Shown here piece after piece: positions 22,081 through 33,286 of a stretch of DNA of 64,000 bases. The notes under the pieces were generated by a model. That model searched no databases. It saw only the letters and a list, made by a program, of their open reading frames with translations, and was not told where the DNA came from. The stretch is taken from positions 188,029,174 to 188,093,173 of the forward strand of contig NC_079147.1 of NCBI RefSeq assembly GCF_945859685.1. The letters run 5' to 3'. This DNA comes from Eupeodes corollae. Its lineage: Eukaryota; Arthropoda; Insecta; Diptera; Syrphidae. Position numbers and translations under genes: made by a program. Position 1 is the first letter of the stretch. Each line of letters starts with the position of its first letter.

Positions 22081-22705
22081 CTTTTACGTGGCCAGGAAGT
22101 CACCCCGACGCACAACCTCCAACCTGGAGGGCCAGATCCTAAGTATAACTCCAAGGATGGGGAGCCGGATAAAACCGCTCCTTACAGGCCTGGGCTCCGA
22201 ATAAGTCGAAGAAGCCCTATAAGGTGTTCACTAAGTAGTTCAACCTTACTGGAACTGTAGACGCCACCGTTGATTCCATCTCGGGAATTCCTCCGCTGCC
22301 GTCTGGATAAGGAGAGGTGCCTTAGTGGAAACACCTCTCCCCACCTCTCTCGTTTGCTGCCCCCAACAACTTTCCACTGGGGTTGGAACCCAATCTCCAG
22401 TTGAGGTACTAGGCACCCGATGTTCACCACGTGGAGGTGAGAGTAGGAGTTGATAGACAGAGGTTGGTTTTAAGAAAAAACCTATGGACGCTTGTGTCCT
22501 CTTGAATGCACATGTCTACCATTTGAACATCATTGTAAGTATTACCGTTATTATTTAATTATTTTTTTCATTTAATGTATAATTTATTTTTTAAATTGCC
22601 CCTACCTCCTAAACGGGGGGAGGTAAACCCCTTGTATTAAGCCCCTCTACCAAAAACCGTTATTATATCTTGTCGCCAAAGTTATCGTACTCGTGCCACA
22701 TTTAT

Positions 22706-23090
22706 ATTTTATTATTTATTATTCTCATAAAATATAATAATTTTTCCCAATTTTAAACTCTAAATTTGACTATTGGTAGGCCCCAAAGACTTGGAACCTA
22801 AATATCGTTATAAAGTCCAACGATATTTTTTAAAGTTTTAATACATACATACATACATACATAATGTACATACAACATTTTTGTGTCTAGTACAATATTT
22901 TTTTTCGCCATTTTGTGGACAAAAATATCTCATTTCAAAATGTCATTTTTGACAAGCCAAATTGCTTGGTTATGCATTCTTGAATTTTGAGTTGTCAAAT
23001 AGTATCGGCGAAATGGTAGGATAATTGAAAGTTCTTTTCTAGAAATTAACTTGTTTCTTTTTTACCTTTAAATTGGAAGTTTATTTTTTG
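22706..23090 (+). promoter_or_regulatory. Upstream region of the micropeptide gene
   Basis: The region contains a (CATA)n run near 22840-22865 and, at 23014, a four-codon upstream ORF (ATG GTA GGA TAA). The transcription start was not resolved. The small uORF could matter for translation of the downstream pair. Confidence 0.35.
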
Positions 23091-23095
23091 TTGAG

Positions 23096-23383
23096 ATGCG
23101 AATCCGCCGACCTCGTAATATAACCACAACACAATTTATGATAGTAACAGCTGTTGGCTTTATGTGTGGTGTATATATTTGGCAGCCTCTCCTTCTTAGA
23201 TATAAACGTGAAATCGCCGAACCAGTAGTTGATAATTTGGAAACACCAAAAAGTGCATCAGCGACAACAAAGTACGAAGGAATAATTTTATTAATTTGTT
23301 CATTTCTAGTCTAGTTTAATTAATTTTAAAAACAAATTGGGAACCTACTCAAACTATCTAAAATTTTTGTTTATTCCAGATGA
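23096..23383 (+). CDS. PIGBOS1-like membrane micropeptide (first ORF of a bicistronic mRNA)
   Basis: Predicted joined segments are 23096-23271 and 23380-23383, giving 59 residues. It begins MRIRRPRNITTTQFMIVTAV, then GFMCGVYIWQPLLLRYKRE. The Thr-x-x-Gln start, a single hydrophobic segment (about residues 12-30) and GVYI-QP----Y closely resemble vertebrate PIGBOS1 (GVYIFQP), an outer mitochondrial membrane microprotein. The intron 23272-23379 (AA|GTACGA ... TTATTCCAG) is inferred. When removed, codon 59 becomes AAA and is followed at once by TGA. If unspliced, the frame would run to a TAG at 23312-23314, adding YEGIILLICSFLV. The function in flies is inferred only from this resemblance. Confidence 0.72.
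23272..23379 (+). other. Predicted 108-nt intron creating an ATGA start/stop overlap
   Basis: Donor AA|GTACGA at 23272 is weak but usable. The acceptor TTTTTGTTTATTCCAG at 23364-23379 has a strong pyrimidine tract and abuts the ATG of the second ORF. A TTAAT branch-point-like sequence lies upstream. The size is typical of fly introns. Confidence 0.6.
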
Positions 23384-23598
23384 CTATAATCAAATTTCTC
23401 AAAGAATATAAAGACTCGGGGCCGGGCATTTTGGCCAAGGCGATGGTGGCAACTACTGTTATTATAATAGGCTATCGCTTTCTTAAGCCCGAAATGGAGT
23501 CGAGACGTCGCCGGCAAGCGGAATCCTATGCCAATTATTTATACGAAGTGGAACAACAACAACCAAAATCTAATATAAATAATGATGAATTTCAGTAA
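23380..23598 (+). CDS. Second membrane micropeptide, 72 residues
   Basis: The open frame starts MTIIKFLKEYKDSGPGILAK, followed by a hydrophobic helix (about residues 20-36, AMVATTVIIIGYRFL), then a highly basic stretch ESRRRRQAES and a Tyr/Gln-rich tail ending NNDEFQ. Layout: one short membrane segment with a positive stretch behind it, typical of small mitochondrial or ER membrane proteins. I do not recognise a named family. The ATG overlaps the predicted stop of the upstream ORF (ATGA), so it would be translated by reinitiation or leaky scanning from the same mRNA. An alternative is a separate promoter. A likely AATAAA polyadenylation signal sits at 23851-23856. Confidence 0.75.
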   Translation: MTIIKFLKEYKDSGPGILAKAMVATTVIIIGYRFLKPEMESRRRRQAESYANYLYEVEQQQPKSNINNDEFQ

Positions 23599-23850
23599 AA
23601 AAAAAAACAATGGATTAACAAACAAGTGCAGTTTTTTACATTTTAATTTGTTTACTTAATCAATGTTGTTAAAAAAATAACTATTATGTTTTTGTTTATT
23701 AATATTTTCTCCTCGCCTTTTTTTCAACCTTTATTTAAATCATAAACAAAATAGGGCAATGAATTACTTTTAAGGTAATCTCTCAAATTATTATATTATT
23801 ATATTGTTAAAACATGAAAACATAAATAGAATGCATTTCATTCAGAAGTT

Positions 23851-23856
23851 AATAAA
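23851..23856 (+). terminator. Candidate polyadenylation signal of the micropeptide gene
   Basis: AATAAA about 250 nt after the second ORF. It is the nearest canonical hexamer noticed downstream; cleavage site not determined. Confidence 0.5.
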
Positions 23857-23879
23857 GAAAAAGAAACAATGAATTATGT

Positions 23880-25017
23880 AAAAGAAAAAAACATTTATTT
23901 TATTTTTCTCCTATTCATACATATGTCCACAGGTATTTTTCCTATTTATTTATGTAACATGTGTTCTTGTTTCTTTTGTTTTCCAATTCCAATTGTTATG
24001 AAATTGCTACAAAAAAGGTTAAGAAAGTTTTGACATTTCTTAAATTTTTGTATGTAACAGAATTGTGTAGGTATTGTTAAAATTGTAGCAAATGTAATTT
24101 TCGACATGCTGGTACAATTTTTAGTTCTATTACAAGTGAATAGAAAAAGAAATATTTGAAAGATTTGTGCAAAAAATAAGTACATAAATTGTGATTGGAT
24201 TCACTCTAATCGAACGGCAAAGGACAGTGAGTTTTTGAAAAACAAATATTTTAACAGCTTTGACTGATAGATGTTTCAAGTTCGTGAGTTATTAGGAGCA
24301 CCATGTGAAAAAACTTTAAATAATCGAGTTCACCTCGAGTTATGAGGTTTTCTCAGTTGTGAATATGAACATACACGATCGAGCCATTTGGAACCGGACC
24401 AACTTTCCAGGCAAGGTCAGATTTATTATGTTTATATTTTGTATTTAGACAAAACAAATATATACATGTGTATCTAGATAGTAATCAACTTAAAAAAGGG
24501 TTTTTATAAAAAACTAAAAAAACTTTCCAAATATTGTTCAACTGAAAGAGCCAAAACGAGACACATCAGTTTTCCCTCACACGTTCAATTTTGGACCGGC
24601 TTGGCCCCATTTGGCTCTTGGGTTCGTTCCGTCGTGTTTTTATTTTCTGCTCAAGCTCTTATAGTCTCTCAATAATATTTGGTGATCAAAAATTTCAAAT
24701 TGTACTCTTTAAATTTTTAAAATAATCCTACTTCTTTTCAAAATTCGATATCTCAAAAATTGGGCAATATTTGTATCGAAAATTAAATGTAAAACGTACA
24801 TATATTAATAATTTTTCTAACAGTTTTATAAATATGCCTTATTTAAGAGCTAACGCACAATAGTTTGGAGAGGTTTTGGGTAAGACTTTTTGGAAAATAT
24901 TTTGATTAAATAGGAGTCGTTAAAACTAAAAAATTGGAGGGAGAAAAGCGTTTGTTTCTTGAATTTAAGGAAATAAGTGTAATAGGTTCTTTAAAAGTTA
25001 AAAACAAACAAATTAAT
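23880..25017. other. Intergenic stretch
   Basis: AT-rich and without supported coding regions or RNA genes. Confidence 0.4.
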
Positions 25018-25020
25018 ACT

Positions 25021-25414
25021 ACGTTTCCACCGGGCACTAAACCGAGATTTAGCTAGATTTGTCACAAATCTCCTTGAAATCTCACAGATTTACAATAGAA
25101 ATTTTAATCTCCTCAAATGAAGATTTCAAATAAAACTCAATGAAATCTACTTGGAAACATTAGTTTGACAAATCAAACAAACTTTTGTTTCGGAGAATAA
25201 TTGTTGAACCGACAATAAACAATAAACAACTCAAAAACGAAATAAAATGTGTATGCAAAAATAATAAATACATAGGTACAAGAATAAAATAAAACTAATT
25301 ACGATTGGTTGTTATGACAACGTCAAATTAATCTCCTTTTCTTTGGTGGAAACTGCTCATGATTTATTTTAAATCATTTGCCTTAAATCTCGGATTATTT
25401 TTTGGTGGAAACGT
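25021..25414. mobile_element. MITE with ACGTTTCCACC ends
   Basis: Terminal inverted repeats start ACGTTTCCACC and continue, after a short mismatch region, into CCGAGATTTA on both sides. The element is 394 bp, non-coding, and flanked by a 3-bp duplication ACT (25018-25020, 25415-25417). The size and structure fit a miniature inverted-repeat element; the superfamily is unresolved. Confidence 0.75.
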
Positions 25415-25510
25415 ACTAAGTTTAAAAAAAAGTTAGAAAGAAAATGTACTGTGGCAGAATCTCGTCTCACTTCAATTCACGAGAGATTCAAAGTTTTTAA
25501 ATTAAACTAA

Positions 25511-26012
25511 GGGGCCAGTTATAGCTATCATTGAAAACAATCCGGGAAAATGTTTTAATCGATATTTGACTATGTTTCCCTTCGATTGGAAATGAAAATT
25601 ATATACTGGGGAATCTCACAAAGATTGCGCATTAATTTTAACTAAGCTATCATTGAAATCGATCCGGGAAAAGGTTTTAATCGATATTTGACTATGTTTC
25701 CCTTGGATTAGAAATGAAAATTATATACTGATCGATGGGGAATCTCACAAAGATTGCGCATTAATTTTTCTCTAAAAATGTATTTTCTATTTTCCGGACG
25801 GAAATTCATTTTCCTGAACAGCTGATATTTTTATGTTCAAAAGTGAAACTAATCGTTCCACTGACTTGTGTTCCAACTTCGCACAATTCCAATGACAGAT
25901 TTCTGTCAGTAAAAGTTTTTCGGTGGATTTCAATCAGGAAATGGCAGAAACTTTTAATTATAGCTATAAACGACCTGTCAAGAAAATTCCAATGTTAGCT
26001 ATAACTGGCACC
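25511..26012. mobile_element. MITE, PIF/Harbinger-like, with internal duplication
   Basis: Inverted ends GGGGCCAGTTATAGCTA (left) and, on the other strand, GGTGCCAGTTATAGCTA (right) are flanked by TAA (25508-25510, 26013-26015). The TWA-type 3-bp target and GG-G ends suit PIF/Harbinger. The interior has a 122-bp tandem duplication starting at 25524 and 25646, the second copy with a small ATCGATG insertion. No coding capacity. Confidence 0.75.
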
Positions 26013-26015
26013 TAA

Positions 26016-28680
26016 TAGATATGAAACGTTCGTTATGTGTTTTAACTAGCTATGAGCTCGTTTTTGATGTTTTTAGGACATTTATATTCTTGAAATTCAT
26101 GTGTGAATCTCATTTCTAGAGCATTAATACAAATTCTTCTCAAAAAGTAGATTTTGTTGCAATGTATTAGGAAAGTTCTATTATTTAATTGATTAATTGA
26201 TAACGAGCTTCGGAAATTTAAAGACAACTTTCGTTTGTTTTAAGGAATAAAAAACGCTATTTTTTCAGAATTTAATAATAGCATTACTAAAGTTTTTCAA
26301 ACTTTAAATTTTGAGAAAACCTTTGAGATTTTTTTTTGTTTTGACAGAAAAACCGTTTTGTTTGCTGTATTTTTAAGTTATTAACAATTCCGTAGATTAA
26401 ATCTTATATGACAACCCCCCCTGGATAAAAGTTGATGAATTTTTGCTGCGCGATTAAAATATGGCTGAATTTCCGATTAATGTTTATGTTTTTAACCACA
26501 AAGTGGAAAGCACTAAATACAAATTTTATCATATAATAATTTAAAAAAATAAAGGGGAGTCATATCCTTTACTCTCCCATCATGGCTCTACGTCTCCCCC
26601 GTCCGTGGATCCACCATAGTACTATAACTATTTAATTTGATGTGATTTAAGTTAAGTAAGAGGAAATTGTTTGAAAACAGTAGTAGTTTCACTTAAAAAA
26701 AAATAAATCTTAACTTTTGAATGCAATACACTTGTTTTTGACCAAACGGACAAAGCATTTCAAACAATTGCTTTTGAAAGGCAAATTTCTTTAATATAAC
26801 ATCTCGAGTAAAATAATATTCCTTAAAAACTCTCAAGTCACTTTATGACGGTGTCTCGTCTCAAAACAACATCAGTCATTTTCAACTAATGTTTGAAAAC
26901 TGCCTTCCGCAAAGACATAAAGGTGTATCTAGTAGTAATGCACATCAACACAATGTAAAGAAAAAGAACCAACATTTTATATTTATTTTATTAAAAAGCA
27001 CATAACAATTAAAAAGATGTGAAATTATACAAATTATGACAGTTAGCAAAGTTGTCTATGGATTGAGGTGTGCCTTTATTTCATGAAAAGTGATTTGGAA
27101 AAATATTTGAAGTTATAAAATTGATTGAATGAACCCTGAAAACAATGAGTATGTTCAGACAACATTAGGGACTTATTTGCAGCCAACTGCAATCTCTGAA
27201 CGTACATTTTGACCAAGGCATCTAGATAGTTTTTTAACTGCCATAATCTTCAAACTTGGAACTTTACTTCTACTAACCTCTACCTTATGGTCATAGTACG
27301 AAAAACTACAAAAAATATTACTGTCTGCAAAACACTCCTCAGGAAAGCTACAAATCCATCACGATTTGCATTTTGTATTGTAGAGAAATATTACTTATTT
27401 CTCTTTCAATTTGGCAAGGAACCCTTTAACATAAAAGATTAAATGAAATTGCGCAGAAATTAAATTGTCATTGTGACACAAGTTTACTTGACTTGATAGT
27501 TAGGGAGATTTTTCTTGACTAACTTTCCAGTCAACTTTCCAATAATGTTGCCTTAATTGGAAAGCAATTTTTCGCAGCTGGCCAATCTGATACTAGGAAT
27601 TTGTCTTGCTTTCAAGTCCCTTATGTCGCCGGAAACTGCCCAATTTCACTCGATTTTCAATTTGAATTTAGATTTCGTTTCACTCGGTTTTCAGAACCTA
27701 GCTTGTGTTAAAAAGTGTAGTTTTATTTTTAGAGGTAAAGACTGAAAAGTAAGAAAACAACATTAAAACTTAAGTTTTTCGATGACATTGTTTATTATTA
27801 ACAAGAATTCATTAGTTTTTTTTTTTGTTAATCAATCAACTTTAAGCAAAGTGATACATTTTAATGAAAATGCAGGGACATTGCGACAAGTTTAACTAAG
27901 AAAATTCAAAGTATTGCACTATAAAAAGCAATGAGGTGGTTAAGTCCTCTGGCAAATATTATACGTAAAAGTTATACGGCATTTGAAATATCAAAATTAT
28001 TTAGAATTAGAGACAGTATAAAGTTGATAATGTAACTCCACGCATGATTTAATCCTTGCTGTTTGTCAACATTCATTTTCGAGTTCATTTTATAGACAAA
28101 AATAGACACCTCGCATAAAAAGGGAGAGGGAAATTTGGTATAAATTTAATAGGGAATTGCAAAACCCCATTCATGGTGTACTTTTTTTCGTTCAAGAAAA
28201 AACGAAGGTTCAGATTTGACTCTGTTTCCATAACAGAAATGGTAAATTTCATTGATAACTATTGAATTAAATGAAATTATCAGACATTTCCTTAAAATCT
28301 GTTTTTTCATAAAAGTATAAGAAGGAAGCAGCTGTAATTGTATTAACAGTTTCTTTGCTTCTTGGATATTTAAGTGTGGTTTAAGGAACATCAACACCTT
28401 CAACTTTCAAGTTAAAGATTTCGAACCATACAAGTGGACTATTTTCTTGTTTTCTATAATTCTAATCTGGTACAATTTTAACTGCATAATTATTTCGCCC
28501 ATCCAAAACTCTTATAAAAATTCACCAATTGTCATTTCAGCTGTCAACAACCGAAACGCCGCTCAAAAGAAATTCCACAAAATACAACAACACCCCTTCT
28601 CCTTTATTCTCTCTATTCGTTGTTTAAAAAATAAAATACAAATAAGAAAAAACTCAATTTCGTCCCGTTTGGCTGACTTC
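26016..28680. other. Intergenic stretch
   Basis: Long AT-rich sequence. No reading frame with recognisable similarity, no RNA gene and no clear repeat was identified. Confidence 0.4.
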
Positions 28681-30344
28681 TTTTCGCTGCGGTTTATACA
28701 GCTTTAGCTGCCGCTCTCTCTCACCAACTTAGCCAAGTATTGCTCTACACAACACAAATTTGTACGCTGTACGATTGTGAACGCGAAGTGAAGACGACGT
28801 AATTTAAAAAACGTTAGAAAAATAATATAAGAGCAAAAAAGAATACAAAAAATTAAGATAAAAAAGAAAAATTCTTTTTCTTATTCCTCGTTTTTTTATA
28901 TTATATAAAAATTTGTAAGAAACAAAAATCCAGTTTTTCTACAATCAAAAAATTTAAATTAAACAAAAATAAGTGTTTCTTCTCGAGAAAATCCTAAGTA
29001 AATTGTTAACAAGAATCAAATAAAATAAATATTTCAGTGCTAAAGCGCCAACTAAACGCAATCCATAAAATAGTAGGAAATATAAAAAAGTAAAAATATT
29101 TCACCCAAGAAAAATTACAAAATCTTTTAGGGCGAATTCGAATTGAAAAAGAAAATGTGAAAAAAAAAGAAAAATTTCCAACAAGAATTTTTTTTTAATT
29201 GTGTGAATAAATTTTTAATCGAAAACGAAGATTTATTAAATCGGAAAAATAAAGAAAAATATACCACGTAAAAAAGGTTCATTTTAACCTTTTTACATTT
29301 TTATTAACAAAAATATTCTGACATCATATGTAACACGAAGTGTAAAAGCATTAAAAGTGCAAAAGCTACATCAAAGGAAAGATCGCAAGAGAACCAGCAA
29401 CAACACAAAAGCAAAAGGGTGTCCGCGAAAGACAGCGAAGATAAAAGCCAAGAAGAGAAAACAAAAAAAAAACTTCCCCAACAAACTGAAAAACCAAAAC
29501 CAACAACACTGACATATCTCTTCTAAAATACGCGGCGAAAAAGCACAAAACAAAGAAACAAAAAGTTTTCCGAGTTGTTCATTTTTATTATCAAAAAAAA
29601 AACAACAAACTAATCGTGAAGAAAAACCACAACATAACCTGAAGAAAAAAGAGGAAGGGAGATAAAAACGTGGTTCAGTTCACTCATCTGGTTGGTCATC
29701 GTGTGAGGGAATTTTCATATCCATACATACATATATATTATACAAACAAAAACAAACAGTCTTTTTGTTTTCCTTTCTCTGCAATTCGCCTTCGACATCA
29801 ACATCGCCGCTGTTCCCGTTGCCTTTGCCGTATTCCACCCGTACACCGTAGCGTAGTAGACAAGTGTTTATGTGCCGTTGCTTCTCGTTTTCATATTCAA
29901 CGTAACGTACCTACCTATAAACGTCATCGTTAAGTGCGACGAGAGTGGTGAATAGAGAAAAAATATGATGAGTTGAATGCTTCCCTTTTGTTGTTTTGTC
30001 CCTTTCTTTTTACTTTGGGGGGGAAAATAAAATAAAAGAAAACAACGGTATATATTTCTCTCCAAACAAAATAAAATCAAAACGTAAAAGTAAATATTAA
30101 ACGCACCAGAAAGAAAGAAAACTAAAAACATACATTACCATGTAAAATGTTAGGTTAGGGATTTTTTCCTCTCTCTCACCGAAGAACACACGAATGTGTA
30201 AATGCGCGCGAAAAAGGAAAGAAAGAAAAAAAAATTATTGAAAAATCAAAGCAAAACAAAAGTAATAAACTCAAAAATAAATAAAAGAAAAAAAGTATAC
30301 AAAGGCCAAGGAACCTTAAAAAAAAGAAAATCACAAACAAAAAT
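28681..30344 (+). promoter_or_regulatory. Promoter and long 5' leader of the PPP1R37-like gene
   Basis: A GC-richer patch with GAGA-type CTCTCTCTC (about 28715-28722) is followed by a long A-rich, largely unstructured leader of more than 1.5 kb ending at the ATG at 30345. This purine/A-rich composition is typical of long fly 5' UTRs. Several short upstream ATGs are present. The start site could not be pinned; other UTR introns may exist. Confidence 0.4.
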
Positions 30345-31602
30345 ATGAATAACTGTGAAATCACAGGAGGCAGCAATAGCAGCAGCAGCGATATTGAACA
30401 ACACGAAAATCAAACGACAACAATAGCTCTTTCTGAAGCCAACACAGCTCTGACTTTAGAGGATTCCATAAATTCAACAACATCAACAACAACGACAGGA
30501 GAATTATTTTATACAAGTAACACCAACAACAATAATAACAATAAATCTAATGAAAATCTAGAAATTGATACAAAATGCGCAGGAAAGACGAGCGACGAAA
30601 CACCTGCTGCTGCTACCGCCGTAACGTCTATTGTAGCCGCTAGTTCACTAGTTCCCCGCACATTAGCAGCAACTACAACAACGGTTAGTTATGCGGCTAT
30701 AACTGCAATGGACACAGCCTCGGCAACTGCATTGGTTTGTGCTCAGACTCAGAAGCAGACAGAAGCTAATCCTCTTCCTCCTCCTCCTTCATCTGAATGT
30801 GATAAAAACTCAACAATAATTTGTGATAAAAATTTAACAAAACTACAAGAAACAAAACCAGTAATTGACTCAGTTTTAGCAGCGGTAGCGATAGCGTCAG
30901 CAGCTGAGAAACCATCAGATTTAAAATGTTTAGAAGTACTCTCAGGTGAGGGCAATAAAGACAATAGCAACATCAACCAGAATCAAAACCAAAACCACCA
31001 CGACGACGAAGGGGTTAAGGAGACGCAGGAGGTCAGTGTATTATCATCATCCCCAGCTTTGTTAGCGTCACCATTGTTGTTGATAGAAAAAGAAAACAAA
31101 GAAGAAGGAAAATCGCCCGTAGCAGTGAGTATCTCAACAATGTCACCACCGCCGCCTTCAACAGCGTCGTCGCTAGTGAATACTCTTAGTGGGAGTAAGT
31201 CGGGCATTAATAATTGTTTTGATATTGTGACGACTACGACAGCGGCAGTAACAACAAAAGCAAGTCCAACTCTTTCTGTTCAAGTCGGTGTCGCTGTCAC
31301 TGACAAAAATTCAATTCTGCTACAAGCACAAAATAAGATCGACAACAATCATTTACTTCATCATCATCATCACCATCCCCATCCTCACCCCTTGACGACA
31401 ACGGCAAGTGCACCAATTTTAATGCAATCCACTGACTTCAGCCGTTCGGATTCAACAACAACGAAACTTTCAACAGTCTTAGGGACGACAACGAGTATGG
31501 GTCTTAATGCTGGTGCAATGATAACAAGGCGTGTTTCATTTCCGAAAAGCGATGAAGCTCTAGTTACGGGTTATTTAGAACCGGCTAATCCGTGGGAGCA
31601 TG
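30345..31602 (+). CDS. PPP1R37-like protein phosphatase 1 regulatory subunit, first coding exon
   Basis: The exon gives 419 codons plus one base before a strong donor ATG|GTGAGT at 31603. The N-terminal ~390 residues are low-complexity (Ser/Thr/Ala/Asn-rich; His run near residues 345-353) and likely disordered. The end holds the conserved block RRVSFPKSDEALVTGYLEPA followed by NPWEH. RVSF at 396-399 is a PP1 docking motif (RVxF). RVxFP-x-DE--V-G--EP--PW is, to my knowledge, the hallmark just before the leucine-rich repeats of PPP1R37 (LRRC68), a PP1 inhibitor. The LRR exons were not found in the next 32 kb, so the first intron is very long or the gene continues outside. The ATG context (AAAATATGAAT) is acceptable. 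Confidence 0.75.
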
Positions 31603-32579
31603 GTGAGTTTTTGTTTTTATTTATTTCCTTTTTTACCTAATCTTTTTAGGTGTAGTTTAAGTAAACCTATGTATGTATCTCTAGGTATATCCATAAATAT
31701 GTACATAGGTACTCATTTAAGTTTACAACGTCATTTTATACTTTTCTGCGTAATTTATACATTTTTGTTGTTCTATTGAATGTTTATAGGAAATTGGAAG
31801 AAATGGGGGTGTGTGTGTTTTGAGTGGTTGTGTGAGGATTGTTGGGGTGGTAGGTTACGTAAGGTTTCTAATCGATTTGAAAAGTTGTAGATATTTAAGA
31901 ACGAACCTATCTACTTTCCCTACCTATCATACATACGTATGTATATATAATTATTTACTTTGTATGTATATTTAAATTTTGTGTGTGCTTAATTTTGGTT
32001 CATTCGTTTTATGTTGTGGCGTTGACCTATCTCATAAAAACTTTAAGGGTGTGTTTTTTTCTCTTATGGATGGAAAGGGAGGCTCAAAAGAAAATACGAT
32101 GTTGATTTATTCCATGAGGAAATACCTACAACGTATTGCGTATAAAAATATCATTTGATAGTCAGAAAACTATGTATTTATATGTACATACATAGCCTTC
32201 CGGCAAAGTTTCAATGAAAGTAACTGTGATGGAATCAAATTCTTTGAATTTGTTACTGCGCAAAATATATTTTCTCATTTAGATCCTACGAAATAACTTT
32301 TATCATGATGTCTTAAAATATATTATAGGAAAAATTGCCAGGTAAATAATAATATACGAAACTCAGATAGTTATTTCTAAGAATTTAAGCCCTTTTTTTA
32401 GTAAAATTAAGGAACTAGAAAGTTGGGGGCATAGTATTCTTAAAGAAAAAAAAGTACTTTGCTCATTTGGTGTTAGAAAGGACACTTAATAGCACTATGA
32501 ATAGATTGATAGAGTTTGGGGTAAATTTCTTATAAGCTAGATGTACTGTATGCCAATTCCCAAGGGTAAGTGGAAATAG
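31603..32579 (+). other. Start of the PPP1R37-like gene intron 1
   Basis: AT-rich, with microsatellite-like (TATG/TACA)n patches near 31670-31720 and 31930-31970. No exon was recognised. Confidence 0.5.
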
Positions 32580-32788
32580 TAGAACTGTAGGTTATGCTGA
32601 GGATATGGAAGGACCACTTCTGCAGACTGTATAAAAGGGACGGTGAACAGAATTTCGCTGTCAGGAGGATAATCTGGTGAAAGCCAAAAATCCCATCTTC
32701 CCAAATTGGACTAAGTAAAGATTGCCATATCTAAGCTGAAGTCTTACAAAGCCGCTGGAGTAGATGGGCACAATGCGGAGCTTTTCAA

Positions 32789-33286
32789 GTTACTTACTTA
32801 CTTAAAGTGGTGCTGCAGTCCTGTGTGAACTTGGGCCTCACCCAACAGACTTCTCCATCTAGCTCGCTCCCTAGCTAGATGTCTCCAGTTAAACGCTCCA
32901 AGTTGGGTGAGGTCACTTTCCACTTGTGCGCGCCACCTAATTTGCTGTCTTTCTATACTGCACTGTCCTGTGGGTGTGGATTCGAAGACTTTCCGGGCAG
33001 AAGCATTGGTTTCCATGCGCTCTACGTGACCCAGCCATCTTATCCGTTGGGCTTTTACCCTTCTATCTAAGTCTGCGTCGCTGTACAGACAGTACAGCTT
33101 GTCGTTCCAACTTCACCTAAATTCCCCTTCGATGCATACGGGACCGTAGATCACACGAAGAACTTTTCCCTCGAAACGACCCAAGGTGCTTTCATCACGT
33201 TTGTCATAGTCCATGCTTCTGCACTGTATAGTAGGACGGGGATGATAAGGGTCTTATATAGCAACACTTTGGTCTTTCGAGAGAAG
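32789..33286 (-). mobile_element. 5'-truncated RTE LINE nested in an opposite RTE copy
   Basis: Flanked by the direct duplication GCTTTTCAA (32780-32788, 33287-33295). It starts with the same (TTAC)n/AAGT tail as the 19-kb copy and is collinear with its last ~500 bp. The minus-strand C-terminal frame 33016-32798 reads METNASARKVFESTPTGQCS and NWRHLARERARWRSLLGEA. Confidence 0.9.

Larger units (their letters stand above)
19050..22531 (-). mobile_element. RTE-clade LINE, nearly full length
   Basis: A 3482-bp insertion flanked by a 14-bp target duplication ATTGTAAGTATTAC (19036-19049, 22532-22545). The 3' end is a short (AAGT)n tail. The minus-strand ORF starts upstream of 22050 and encodes an AP-like endonuclease followed by reverse transcriptase and a C-terminal domain ending DRARWRSLLGEALVHTGL, a pattern characteristic of the RTE clade. 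About 0.45 kb of 5' leader lies at 22531-22080. A few stops and frameshifts indicate inactivation. Confidence 0.92.
18598..22697. mobile_element. Inverted-repeat DNA element, copy 2 (split by an RTE LINE)
   Basis: Ends carry GAGTACGATAACTTTGGCGA as an inverted repeat (left 18603, right ending 22692) and are flanked by an 8-bp direct duplication ACATTTAT (18590-18597, 22698-22705). The body without the LINE is about 0.6 kb. Segments 18851-19049 plus 22546-22697 match 6369-6730 of copy 1. There is no transposase gene, so it is non-autonomous. The 8-bp duplication would fit hAT, P or Merlin superfamilies; the terminal sequence does not decide. Confidence 0.82.

Noticed and set aside
21864..22430. 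ORFs on both strands at the 5' end of the RTE element
   Set aside because: Part of the RTE leader or shadows of its endonuclease frame; no separate ORF1 was evident.
29366..30376. Leu/Phe-rich minus-strand ORFs near 29.4-30.4 kb
   Set aside because: They are antisense to A-rich 5' leader sequence, so Phe/Leu runs are expected from composition.
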